Shown here piece after piece: positions 17,958 to 26,012 of a stretch of 64,000 nt of DNA. A program made the translations under genes and the position numbers. The notes beneath the pieces were generated by a model. It saw nothing but the letters and a program-made list of their open reading frames with translations. It made no database searches and had not been told where the DNA came from. Each line of letters begins with the position of its first letter. Positions within the stretch are counted from its first letter, which is position 1. Source of the DNA: Paenibacillus polymyxa (GTDB taxonomy: Bacteria; Bacillota; Bacilli; Paenibacillales; Paenibacillaceae). The stretch spans positions 5,145,501 through 5,209,500 of the forward strand of contig NZ_CP015423.1 in assembly GCF_001719045.1 (NCBI RefSeq), in the 5' to 3' direction.

Positions 17958-19682
17958 TTAACGAAAGAGATTGGTTTTAGCTAGTTCTACAATCTCGTCA
18001 CCGCGTCCGTTCAGCATCGCTTTCATCATCCACAGTGTAAATCCTTCTGCTTGTTTAAGATTAATTTTGGGTGGCATGGATAGCTCTTGACGGTTGACCA
18101 CCACGTCTACCACAACAGGGCCATCATGAGCCAATGCTTGCTGAATGGCATCCTCCAGCATTGTCGGATCTTCAACCCGGATGCCCTTGAGTCCCATGGC
18201 TTGCGCTACAGCACCAAAATCAGGATTCACCAGTTCCGTGCCGTTTTCCAGGAATCCGGCCGCTTTCATTTCCAGCTCGACAAAACCGAGAGCGCCATTA
18301 TTGAAAACAATGACTTTGATAGGCAGCTGATGCTGCTTCAGGGTGAGCAGGTCGCCCATCAGCATCGTGAGTCCGCCATCGCCTGAGAGGGCAATCACTT
18401 GTCGGTCAGGCTCAGTGGCCTGCGCTCCGATCGCCTGCGGCAGGGCATTTGCCATCGTGCCATGGTTGAACGAGCCGAGAAGCCGACGCTGACCGTTCAT
18501 CTGCAAATAACGCGCTGCCCATACAGTGGGAGTACCGACATCACAAGTGAAAATAGCATTTTCCTGCGCGGCGTCACTGATGACCTTGGCGAGATATTGC
18601 GGATGGATCGGCGTATGACCTGGTTTACCGACGGCAAGGTCATCCAACTCCTGGCGTACCTTGGTATAGTGGGAGACGGTTTTCTCTAGATGCTTGGAAT
18701 CATGCTCTGACGTTAAATGCGGTAGCAGCATTTCCAATGTGGCTTTTACATCCCCGCACAAACCATACGTCAACGGAGTACGTCTGCCGAGATGGGCTGG
18801 CTCTATATCTACCTGTAGGACAATCGCATCTTCAGGGTAAAATTGTCTGTAAGGGAAGTCTGTTCCGAGCATAAGCAGGACGTCACAATCCATCATCGCA
18901 TGGTACCCGGAAGAATACCCGATCAGTCCGGTCAATCCAGCATAATAAGGGTTGTCATACTCCAGATATTCCTTGCCTCGCAGAGCGGATACCATGGGGG
19001 ACTTTAGCTTGTCACATAACTGCATGAGCAAGTCGTGAGATTGTGCACAGCCAGCGCCGCATAGTAACGTAATTCGTTTGCCTTTATTCAAATATTCGGC
19101 CAGTCGGGAAATTTCGGAAGCGGACGGATGCACTACAGGTGCAGTGGGATGGTAGACATGTTCAGGGACGGGTACCTTTTCCGCCTCCAAAGCTGCTACA
19201 TCACCGGGAAGAACAATGACGGAAACACCTGAACGTGAAATTGCCTGTTGAATGGCCATGGTCACCGTTCTGGGAATTTGACGCGGTGTCGTAATCACCT
19301 CACAAAAGTGACTGCATTCTCCGAAAAGATGCTCAGGATGCGTAGCTTGAAAATATTCACTTCCAATTTCGTCGCTTGGAATATGAGCGGCAATAGCCAG
19401 TACAGGCACCCGATTGCGGTGGCAATCATATAAACCATTAATCAGATGCAAATTTCCGGGACCACTGCTTCCAGCACATACAGCAATGCTGCCACTAAGG
19501 TCAGCATCCGCTCCGGCTGCAAAGGCAGCCACTTCTTCGTGCCTTACATGAATCCATTCAATTTGACCGTTGCTGCGAATGGAATCAACCATATTATTTA
19601 GAGAATCTCCAACAATGCCATAAATTCGTTTGACCCCTGCATTGACCAAAACTTGTACAATAGTATCTGCGATTGTCTTCAT
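17958..19682 (-). CDS. Pyruvate oxidase / pyruvate dehydrogenase (quinone), PoxB-like
   Basis: 574 aa TPP- and FAD-type enzyme of the PoxB/YdaP group. Seen: VLVNAGVKRIYGIVGDSLNNMVDSI at the N-terminus, HVRHEEVAAFAAGADA with the TPP-activating Glu, SSGPGNLHLINGLYDCHRNRVPV, the Mg-TPP motif ALSGDGGLTMLMGDLLTLKQ near residue 425 and NNGALGFVELEMKAAGF. It oxidises pyruvate to acetate and CO2 (quinone-linked) or to acetyl phosphate. The ATG follows CAGGAGGAACATCT. It is the only minus-strand gene inside the hexuronate locus. Confidence 0.85.
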   Translation of the reverse strand: MKTIADTIVQVLVNAGVKRIYGIVGDSLNNMVDSIRSNGQIEWIHVRHEEVAAFAAGADADLSGSIAVCAGSSGPGNLHLINGLYDCHRNRVPVLAIAAHIPSDEIGSEYFQATHPEHLFGECSHFCEVITTPRQIPRTVTMAIQQAISRSGVSVIVLPGDVAALEAEKVPVPEHVYHPTAPVVHPSASEISRLAEYLNKGKRITLLCGAGCAQSHDLLMQLCDKLKSPMVSALRGKEYLEYDNPYYAGLTGLIGYSSGYHAMMDCDVLLMLGTDFPYRQFYPEDAIVLQVDIEPAHLGRRTPLTYGLCGDVKATLEMLLPHLTSEHDSKHLEKTVSHYTKVRQELDDLAVGKPGHTPIHPQYLAKVISDAAQENAIFTCDVGTPTVWAARYLQMNGQRRLLGSFNHGTMANALPQAIGAQATEPDRQVIALSGDGGLTMLMGDLLTLKQHQLPIKVIVFNNGALGFVELEMKAAGFLENGTELVNPDFGAVAQAMGLKGIRVEDPTMLEDAIQQALAHDGPVVVDVVVNRQELSMPPKINLKQAEGFTLWMMKAMLNGRGDEIVELAKTNLFR

Positions 19683-19865
19683 AGATGTTCCTCCTGCCTA
19701 GTAAGTAGTGTTATCCTGCCCGTGCTTTTTTGCGTCTATTCTCCTGAAATGTATATAAGAACAAGGTCTCGGGATAGGGTGATAAGTTAGCCTTAACCGT
19801 CTTAGATCAGGTGCGAAACAACAGAAAAAGGACGATATACTTGCAGATTTTTATATAAACGTATA

Positions 19866-19879
19866 TGTTAACGTGTTCA
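19866..19879. promoter_or_regulatory. LacI-family operator, distal uxaB site
   Basis: TGTTAACGTGTTCA keeps the strong TGTTAACGT half-site; the other half is degenerate. Confidence 0.5.
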
Positions 19880-19930
19880 TATTATTGTCATTATTATTTT
19901 TTTAAACTAAAAATGTTGATAAAACTATTT

Positions 19931-19944
19931 TGTTAACGTGTGCA
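19931..19944. promoter_or_regulatory. LacI-family operator, proximal uxaB site
   Basis: TGTTAACGTGTGCA, 65 bp downstream of the distal site and 54 bp before the uxaB ATG. Confidence 0.5.
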
Positions 19945-19997
19945 TTGTGATAAAATAACGATGAAATCATTATGGTAATTGTGGGAGGTTACTCCGG

Positions 19998-21491
19998 ATG
20001 AAACAAGTAGATGAATTAGACCAATTAAACAGAAAAAGCTTTATCGTTACTGAACCACATCCCGAGAGGGTGCTGCAATTCGGGGAAGGGAACTTCCTGC
20101 GTGCTTTTGTAGACTGGCAATTTGACAAAATGAATAAGCTGGCAGAATGGAATACGGGAGTTGTGATTGTACAACCGCAGCCAGGAGGCCTCGTGGAGAA
20201 GCTTAACGAGCAGGATGGCCTGTATACGGTTATTCTTGAAGGGATTAAGGATGGGAAGGCCATGAAGGAGCATACCGTTGTGGAGTGCGTCACTCGTGGG
20301 ATTAATCCGTACGGTTCGGACTTTGTGGAGTATGAAGCATTATCCCAAAAGCCGGAGCTGCGTTTTGTCGTGTCGAACACGACGGAAGCGGGGATCGCTT
20401 ATGCACCAGAGGATCAATTGGAAGATCGTCCGCAAAAGAGCTTTCCAGGCAAGCTAGCCGCCTTTCTGTACAAGCGCTTTCAATTCTTCGGGGGCGATCA
20501 GAGCAAGGGATTGGTGATCATTCCGTGCGAGCTCATCGACCGTAATGGAGACGCTCTCAAGGAAATCGTACTAAAATATGCGGACCAATGGAAGCTTGGG
20601 GCGGAGTTTATTGCATGGTTGGAGGAATCGAATACGTTCTGCAACAGTTTGGTCGATCGGATTGTACCTGGCTATCCCAAAGACCGAATCCATGAAATTC
20701 AAGCAGAATTGGGTTACAAGGACGATTTGGTTGTTGTGGGCGAACAGTATCATTTATGGGTTATTGAAGGGCCACAATGGCTTAAAGAAGAATTACCTGC
20801 TCATTTGGCCGGATTGAATGTACTGATTGTCGACGATATGGCACCCTACCGTACACGGAAAGTACGCATTTTGAATGGAGCACATACGGCGCTTACACCT
20901 GTAGCTTATTTATATGGCCTGGACACGGTGGGGCAGGCGGTCGAGCATGAGATTATGGGCAACTTTATCCAGTCGCTGATCCGAGAAGAAATTATTCCGA
21001 CGCTGGACTCGTCAGAAGCGGAATTGAATGTATATGCCGACGATGTTATTGAACGATTCCGTAATCCATATGTAAGTCATTATGTTATGAGTATCGCACT
21101 AAATTCGGTGTCCAAGTTCAAGACACGGAACTTGCCATCCTTGCTCCAGTATGTGGCACAACGTAAGGCTCTGCCTGTCAGAATCGTATTTTCACTGGCG
21201 TCCCTGATCGTATTTTATCGGGGAGACAGAAATGGTGAGTCGATTGCGTTGGCAGACGAAGCGGAAGTGTTGGGTACGTTTGGTGAACTGTGGAGTCGAT
21301 ATGACGGTACTCTCGCCGGGGCGAAGCAATTGACTGCGCTCGTACTCGGCCAGCAGACATGGTGGGGTCAAGACCTGAACCAGATCGAAGGGCTGGCTGA
21401 ACAAACGGCACAGCACGTGTATGAAATTACAAGCAGAGGAATGAAGGAGACGCTCGATTCTCTAACCGGGAACAGCGTGCCCAGAGCATAA
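19998..21491 (+). CDS. uxaB: Tagaturonate reductase (altronate oxidoreductase)
   Basis: 497 aa of the mannitol dehydrogenase superfamily. Seen: VLQFGEGNFLRAFVDWQFDKMN near residue 25 (nucleotide-binding N-terminus), FNSLVDRIVPGYP equivalent CNSLVDRIVPGYPKDRI near 215 and VRILNGAHTALTPVAYLYGLDTVGQAV near 290 (Lys/Asn/His catalytic region). It reduces tagaturonate to altronate with NADH. ATG follows GTGGGAGGTTACTCCGG. It is followed 17 bp later by uxaA, so the two are one operon. Two operator-like palindromes lie upstream. Confidence 0.95.
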   Translation: MKQVDELDQLNRKSFIVTEPHPERVLQFGEGNFLRAFVDWQFDKMNKLAEWNTGVVIVQPQPGGLVEKLNEQDGLYTVILEGIKDGKAMKEHTVVECVTRGINPYGSDFVEYEALSQKPELRFVVSNTTEAGIAYAPEDQLEDRPQKSFPGKLAAFLYKRFQFFGGDQSKGLVIIPCELIDRNGDALKEIVLKYADQWKLGAEFIAWLEESNTFCNSLVDRIVPGYPKDRIHEIQAELGYKDDLVVVGEQYHLWVIEGPQWLKEELPAHLAGLNVLIVDDMAPYRTRKVRILNGAHTALTPVAYLYGLDTVGQAVEHEIMGNFIQSLIREEIIPTLDSSEAELNVYADDVIERFRNPYVSHYVMSIALNSVSKFKTRNLPSLLQYVAQRKALPVRIVFSLASLIVFYRGDRNGESIALADEAEVLGTFGELWSRYDGTLAGAKQLTALVLGQQTWWGQDLNQIEGLAEQTAQHVYEITSRGMKETLDSLTGNSVPRA

Positions 21492-21508
21492 GCAAGGAGG
21501 AGACCGGA

Positions 21509-23008
21509 ATGCTGGAATTCATTCAAATTCATGATCAAGATAACGTGGCTGTCGCCTTGCGTGATTACAAGCAGGGAGAGACACTGACGTGGGGAGCACA
21601 AGAAGAACAACGAGTGGAGTTAGCCGAGGATGTAGCACGTGGGCATAAAATCGCCTTGCAGGATATAGCTGAAGGTGGGCATGTTCTGAAATACGGATAT
21701 CCCATCGGTCATGCCATTCAGCCCATTCAGGCAGGACAGCATGTGCATACGCATAATACGAAGACGAACCTGACAGGCGTGGAGGAGTACACTTATAAGC
21801 CTAAGCCAGCTCCTCATTTATATGAACAGGAGAGTCGTACGTTTCAAGGTTTTCGGCGAAAGGACGGTCGTGTGGGGATTCGCAATGAGTTGTGGATTGT
21901 GCCGACGGTCGGCTGTGTGAACGGGATCGCTGAACTTATTTTAAACCGTTTCAAGCAGGAAGCGGGAGATATTTCACCTTTTGAAAATGCACTTGTGCTC
22001 AAGCATAACTATGGTTGTTCTCAGTTGGGTGACGATCACGCACATACGCGCACGATTTTGATCGATGCTGTGAAACATGCGAACGCAGGTGGCGTACTTG
22101 TACTGGGTTTGGGCTGTGAGAACAATGAGATGAAAGAATTTAAGGAAGCCATCGGGGAATATGATTCGGAGCGGGTAAAGTTTTTGCTTTCCCAGGATGT
22201 GTCGGATGAAGTAGAGGAAGGGGTAAGGCTGCTTCATGAAATTTTTGCGGCCGTGCAAGAAGATCGACGGGAACCTGTACCTTTGTCTGAGCTGAACATC
22301 GGCTTGAAATGCGGTGGATCTGATGGCTTATCGGGTATTACTGCCAACCCACTACTCGGACGATTGTCGGATTATATGGCCGCGCAAGGTGGAACAACGG
22401 TATTGACAGAAGTACCTGAAATGTTCGGGGCGGAGACGATTTTAATGGAGCGCGCTGCCGATGAGCAAGTATTTAATAAGATCGTACATCTGATTAACGA
22501 TTTCAAACAATATTTTCTGGATTACAAGCAGCCAGTATACGAAAATCCGTCGCCGGGCAATAAAGCAGGGGGCATCACGACACTGGAGGATAAATCACTG
22601 GGCTGTACGCAAAAATCCGGGTCTTCCACGGTCACTGATGTCATTCAGTACGGGGAACGTCTTAAGACCAAGGGACTCAACCTACTCAGCGCACCGGGCA
22701 ACGATCTAGTGGCATCTTCAGCTCTCGCCGCGGCGGGCTGCCAGCTCGTTATTTTCACAACCGGACGCGGTACGCCGTTTGGCTCCTTTGTTCCGACGAT
22801 GAAGGTCTCAACCAACTCGCCGTTGTATAAAGCTAAACCTCATTGGATCGACTATAACGCCGGTTCACTGGTGGAGGATGTCAGTATGGAACAAGCGCTC
22901 CGCAACTTTGTTGATTACATTGTCGATGTAGCCAGCGGAACCTGGGTGAACAATGAGAAAAACAATTTCAGAGAGCTCGCTATTTTTAAAAACGGTGTTA
23001 CGTTGTAA
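21509..23008 (+). CDS. uxaA: Altronate dehydratase
   Basis: 499 aa, the full-length UxaA form with N-terminal SAF domain (VAVALRDYKQGETL to GHVLKYGYPIGHAIQPI) and the catalytic part (GFRRKDGRVGIRNELWIVPT near residue 110, KHNYGCSQLGDDHAHTR near 165, GLKCGGSDGLSGITANP near 265). It dehydrates altronate to 2-keto-3-deoxygluconate using Fe2+. KDG kinase and aldolase genes are not in the window. The ATG follows AAGGAGGAGACCGGA. It ends the operon at a terminator. Confidence 0.95.
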   Translation: MLEFIQIHDQDNVAVALRDYKQGETLTWGAQEEQRVELAEDVARGHKIALQDIAEGGHVLKYGYPIGHAIQPIQAGQHVHTHNTKTNLTGVEEYTYKPKPAPHLYEQESRTFQGFRRKDGRVGIRNELWIVPTVGCVNGIAELILNRFKQEAGDISPFENALVLKHNYGCSQLGDDHAHTRTILIDAVKHANAGGVLVLGLGCENNEMKEFKEAIGEYDSERVKFLLSQDVSDEVEEGVRLLHEIFAAVQEDRREPVPLSELNIGLKCGGSDGLSGITANPLLGRLSDYMAAQGGTTVLTEVPEMFGAETILMERAADEQVFNKIVHLINDFKQYFLDYKQPVYENPSPGNKAGGITTLEDKSLGCTQKSGSSTVTDVIQYGERLKTKGLNLLSAPGNDLVASSALAAAGCQLVIFTTGRGTPFGSFVPTMKVSTNSPLYKAKPHWIDYNAGSLVEDVSMEQALRNFVDYIVDVASGTWVNNEKNNFRELAIFKNGVTL

Positions 23009-23021
23009 AAGGCTGTAGTGT

Positions 23022-23055
23022 AAGGGAGGCGGAATTATTCCGCTTCCTTTTTTGT
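23022..23055 (+). terminator. Terminator of uxaB-uxaA
   Basis: AAGGGAGGCGGAA pairs with TTCCGCTTCCTT around a short loop, then TTTTTTG. Confidence 0.75.
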
Positions 23056-23135
23056 GTTTGTATGCTTCAAAATAGGCATGTTAGACTTACTGCAAAACAT
23101 GCAATATCGATTTTTAAATGAGGGGGGAAGTACAA

Positions 23136-23582
23136 GTGCAAAATGAAATTGTTGCTTATCGTGAAGAAAATCATGATCAACTCGTTGATATTTGGCAGCG
23201 GGCTGTACGCCGGACGCACACATTTTTGTCGGAAGAGGACATTCAATTTTATCATCATATCGTACGCAATGGTGTTTTAAGAGAACTTGAAGTTTGGATG
23301 GAATGGAATACAAGTCAAGAACCAACAGGTTTTATCGGGCTGGACGGATTGAAAATAGAGATGCTGTTTGTTGACCCTGAACGGCATGGGCAGGGCATAG
23401 GCAGCCGACTCATCCAGTATGCTGAAAAAATAAAAGGGAAGCATCTCAAAGTGGACGTGAATGAGCAGAACGAGAAAGCGTATGCTTTCTACAGACATTA
23501 CGGCTTTGTACAAACGGGGCGATCAGCACTGGATGGATCAGGTAGGGCATTTCCTTTGCTTCACATGGAAATGAACAAGTGA
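23136..23582 (+). CDS. GNAT family N-acetyltransferase
   Basis: 148 aa from the GTG start. The acetyl-CoA loop MLFVDPERHGQGIGSRLIQYAE (R/Q-x-x-G-x-G type) lies near residue 73, followed by VDVNEQNEKAYAFYRHYGFVQTGRS, the typical C-terminal GNAT helix-strand. GTG 23136 is preferred because GGGGGGAAG lies five bases upstream; an ATG at 23118 overlaps that site. The substrate is unknown. It is monocistronic, upstream of the TPR receptor gene. Confidence 0.85.
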   Translation: MQNEIVAYREENHDQLVDIWQRAVRRTHTFLSEEDIQFYHHIVRNGVLRELEVWMEWNTSQEPTGFIGLDGLKIEMLFVDPERHGQGIGSRLIQYAEKIKGKHLKVDVNEQNEKAYAFYRHYGFVQTGRSALDGSGRAFPLLHMEMNK

Positions 23583-23660
23583 ACGATCCACTTACATCGG
23601 TATTTTAAAAACTGGAATATATTATCATAATGCACTTGTCATATGCTTGAATTTATGATA

Positions 23661-23695
23661 TAACTTAATTACGTAATAAATACGTAATTAAGTTA
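23661..23695. promoter_or_regulatory. 15-bp perfect inverted repeat upstream of the receptor gene
   Basis: TAACTTAATTACGTA (23661-23675) and TACGTAATTAAGTTA (23681-23695) are exact complements around ATAAA. It lies 69 bp before the GTG of the TPR receptor and 78 bp after the acetyltransferase stop. Its low GC makes it a weak terminator; an operator is at least as likely. Confidence 0.6.
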
Positions 23696-23763
23696 TTTTC
23701 AGTTAGAATTTAGATCTTACTTTTGTTTGGTGAATATAAAAGTCGGATAAGGAGGCGGGAACG

Positions 23764-24621
23764 GTGGATGATCTTGTTCACTCCGACATCACAGATCTAG
23801 ACACACTTGTTAACATGATTAAGCTGTCTTTTTCATTTGCGGATGGTGCCAATATGATTGCTTTATGCGACCGGTTGTATAGCCATGTCAACCAAAAGTA
23901 TCAGGAATTACAGCTCTACAAAGCGCGCAAGAAACCTATACAACCCATACATACCAAACGGCCGCTAGTCTACTACTACGGCTACAGTCATCTCATGAAA
24001 GGCATGGCCTTCCAAAAACAGGGCAAGTATGAGGCCGCTCGCGATTGCATCGAAAAATATGCAGAATTGGGCTGGTTTAATGGTCTCGATCAATATGGGG
24101 AAGCAGAGGTCGAATTTTACCGCTATGCTGCCAGAGCTAATTTGTATGCCCTTGATATTTTGTCAGGCCATGGCGAAGTGTTGCAGGAATACGTGCAATT
24201 TCTTCGTAACAATCCGGAAGAGCTGTTACCGGGGCTTCTTTCCATCGTTGAGGGAGCATCGAGATATGACTATCCTTTAGAGGCTGTGCTTGAATCATTT
24301 GCCGAACAAATTGAAGGTTTTAAATATTTAGAAGAGCCCGTGAATGTATCTTATTATTTTCGCTTCTGCTATCAGTTGGCTCTTTATTATATCAAGCAAC
24401 AACAGTTTACGGTTGCGTTGGGCTATATCCTGCAATCTCTCATGCTGTCCGATACCCTGGGTATGGAACATGAGCATGAGTTTAGGAAATGTACCGCTAT
24501 ATTTGAAATTTTCAGATCCCAAGCTACAGCAACACAGCAAGACCAATATATAACTATTTTAAAAGGAGTGTTAAAGGATGAAAAAATTGATTTCACGCCC
24601 TCTGTCGCTCAGTCTGTTTAG
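23764..24621 (+). CDS. RRNPP-type TPR peptide receptor without HTH (candidate)
   Basis: 285 aa, all-helical, cytoplasmic. TPR-like helix pairs are visible, e.g. YYYGYSHLMKGMAFQKQGKY near residue 70 and YYFRFCYQLALYYIKQQQF near 200, then ALGYILQSLMLSDTLGM. There is no helix-turn-helix at the N-terminus, so if it is a receptor it would act as Rap proteins do, through protein contact. GTG start after AAGGAGGCGGGAACG. The last 44 bases overlap a 35-codon gene for a small exported peptide, the arrangement of Rap-Phr/RRNPP pairs. Such pairs are known to be numerous in Paenibacillus. Receptor function is inferred. Confidence 0.7.
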   Translation: MDDLVHSDITDLDTLVNMIKLSFSFADGANMIALCDRLYSHVNQKYQELQLYKARKKPIQPIHTKRPLVYYYGYSHLMKGMAFQKQGKYEAARDCIEKYAELGWFNGLDQYGEAEVEFYRYAARANLYALDILSGHGEVLQEYVQFLRNNPEELLPGLLSIVEGASRYDYPLEAVLESFAEQIEGFKYLEEPVNVSYYFRFCYQLALYYIKQQQFTVALGYILQSLMLSDTLGMEHEHEFRKCTAIFEIFRSQATATQQDQYITILKGVLKDEKIDFTPSVAQSV

Positions 24622-24685
24622 CTTGCTAGTGTTTGTTACAAGTCATGACCTCATCACGGTATTCTATCATGGAGCCAATCATTAA
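24578..24685 (+). CDS. Phr-like exported signalling propeptide (35 aa)
   Basis: Too short for routine gene calling. Starts MKKLISRPLSLSLFSLLV after AAAAGGAGTGTTAAAGG, an excellent ribosome binding site lying inside the receptor gene. A charged N-terminus (KK...R) is followed by a 12-residue hydrophobic core, then a polar C-terminus ending VFYHGANH. This is the layout of Phr/PapR/AloP-type propeptides, whose last five to seven residues become the imported signal. It overlaps the receptor stop by 44 bases in another frame, suggesting translational coupling. The mature form (for example the last 5-7 residues) is a guess. Confidence 0.7.
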   Translation: MKKLISRPLSLSLFSLLVFVTSHDLITVFYHGANH

Positions 24686-24764
24686 GAAGGCAGAAGTAAA
24701 GTAGAAAATTAGTTGTTTTAGCAGGTAGGCAGTTCATTTGAAAATATGATGTGGAAGTACACCC

Positions 24765-24806
24765 AATAGCAAGTAAGCTCATTATGATCAGGGCTTACTT
24801 GCTATT
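24765..24806. terminator. Perfect 14-bp hairpin after the receptor/propeptide pair
   Basis: AATAGCAAGTAAGC (24765-24778) and GCTTACTTGCTATT (24793-24806). No good T-run on either side, so it is a weak or factor-assisted terminator, or an mRNA-stabilising element. Confidence 0.5.
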
Positions 24807-24868
24807 TGGCGTATTATGAAGATCGATCATAACGCATATATATAACGTGGTACATGTCCCAAAATTAT

Positions 24869-25759
24869 TTAAGCTGTCGTAGGTTTATGCAGCAAACCTT
24901 GTTCTGATGGATGCAATGAAATTCTTGTCTGTTGGTAGCACGGGAATGGTTCTTCCGTGCTGTATGATCTGCTTTTTAACGCTGCATCTAGTGCCCGTAG
25001 CAAGGAGCCTATGAATTGCTCTGGAGAAAAGAAAATGCTTTTCCCGACCATATGAATGTGAAGCTCGTTATGGTCACGGTTACTTACAGACAGCAATATA
25101 CCTTGACCCTGAAAACCCGTACCGATTGCGCGTATTTTGTTTATACCCGAGAGCAGCATTTCCGTTTTCACCGCACGCCCCTGTTCCTCCACAAATACAG
25201 AAATCAGGCGTTTGTCTGTAACGATAACAATTTGGTTACCCCGAAACGTATGGCTCAGGTGTAGAAAATCTTTATATACCCCAATAGTCTGCTCATGCGG
25301 AGAAACAATCCCCATTCGTACAAACTCATCCAGCTCAGTGATATCGGGCTCCTGGTGATTTTTAATTCGTTTTTTGATACTGAACTGAATGGTTAGGATA
25401 CCCAGAATAGCTATGAGAAAAGCGCTAAGTCGGACGTTAAATATAAAGAACATCAGGACAATAAGGCCGCCTACTAACCACTGTCCCCAAGTTAGATAGC
25501 GCAGCTTTTGTTGTACCGTACGACGATAATAACCGTAGCCCTTTCCCGGTTGATACTCTTTAGTAAACTTTGTCATACCACGCATCATGGTTAATCCATA
25601 GACGGATAAAATTGTCATCGCGAGCGCCAAGAGCGTCATAAGCCATTCCTGAGCTGCAATGCCAACTAAAGTGCACAGGCCAAACATGATGAGCCCCGCC
25701 CAGCAGGCAACCTTTTTAATTCGGACCTGTTTCTGAATCGAACGAACCAATTCTTCCAT
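24869..25759 (-). CDS. Hypothetical membrane protein (about 296 aa)
   Basis: Starts MEELVRSIQKQVRIKK after AGGAGGATTAAG; an in-frame ATG 45 bases upstream (25804) has no site. Four hydrophobic segments in two hairpins: WAGLIMFGLCTLVGIAA and WLMTLLALAMTILSVYGL near residues 20-60, then WLVGGLIVLMFFIFNV and LSAFLIAILGILTIQF near 100-140. A cytoplasmic C-terminal part of about 150 aa has a PH-like strand pattern (LHLSHTFRGNQIVIVTDKRLISVFVEE). No family is recognised. It is monocistronic and convergent with the receptor pair. Confidence 0.7.
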   Translation of the reverse strand: MEELVRSIQKQVRIKKVACWAGLIMFGLCTLVGIAAQEWLMTLLALAMTILSVYGLTMMRGMTKFTKEYQPGKGYGYYRRTVQQKLRYLTWGQWLVGGLIVLMFFIFNVRLSAFLIAILGILTIQFSIKKRIKNHQEPDITELDEFVRMGIVSPHEQTIGVYKDFLHLSHTFRGNQIVIVTDKRLISVFVEEQGRAVKTEMLLSGINKIRAIGTGFQGQGILLSVSNRDHNELHIHMVGKSIFFSPEQFIGSLLRALDAALKSRSYSTEEPFPCYQQTRISLHPSEQGLLHKPTTA

Positions 25760-25975
25760 TCTTAATCCTCCTGATCTAGGTATATAGGTAATGATTGGAA
25801 TCACATATAGTCTTATCGTACCATCTGATAGTCTTCTTCGTAAATTAATAGATGTAAATATCCAAAGGCTGGAAGAAAACTTGTGCGTATAGTTAGATCC
25901 CCACCTGAAATTTAGATACCAAAATCAAAAAATCCAGTACTACTCATTCGAAGCAGAAGCCTCTAAAATAATAAA

Positions 25976-25989
25976 TGTAAGTGCTTACA
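25976..25989. promoter_or_regulatory. cre-like CcpA site before the ABC importer operon
   Basis: TGTAAGTGCTTACA matches 13 of 14 positions of TGWAANCGNTNWCA (only the central C differs) and is palindromic. It lies 23 bp before the first permease ATG, between a probable promoter and the ribosome binding site, where CcpA would block transcription. Confidence 0.6.
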
Positions 25990-26012
25990 TCACAAAGAAG
26001 GGAGGTCCTCGT

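Larger units (their letters stand above)
19683..19997. other. Divergent regulatory region between poxB-like gene and uxaB
   Basis: 315 bp without a gene. It holds two LacI-type operators (19866-19879 and 19931-19944) and T/A-rich promoter sequence close to uxaB. Confidence 0.6.
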
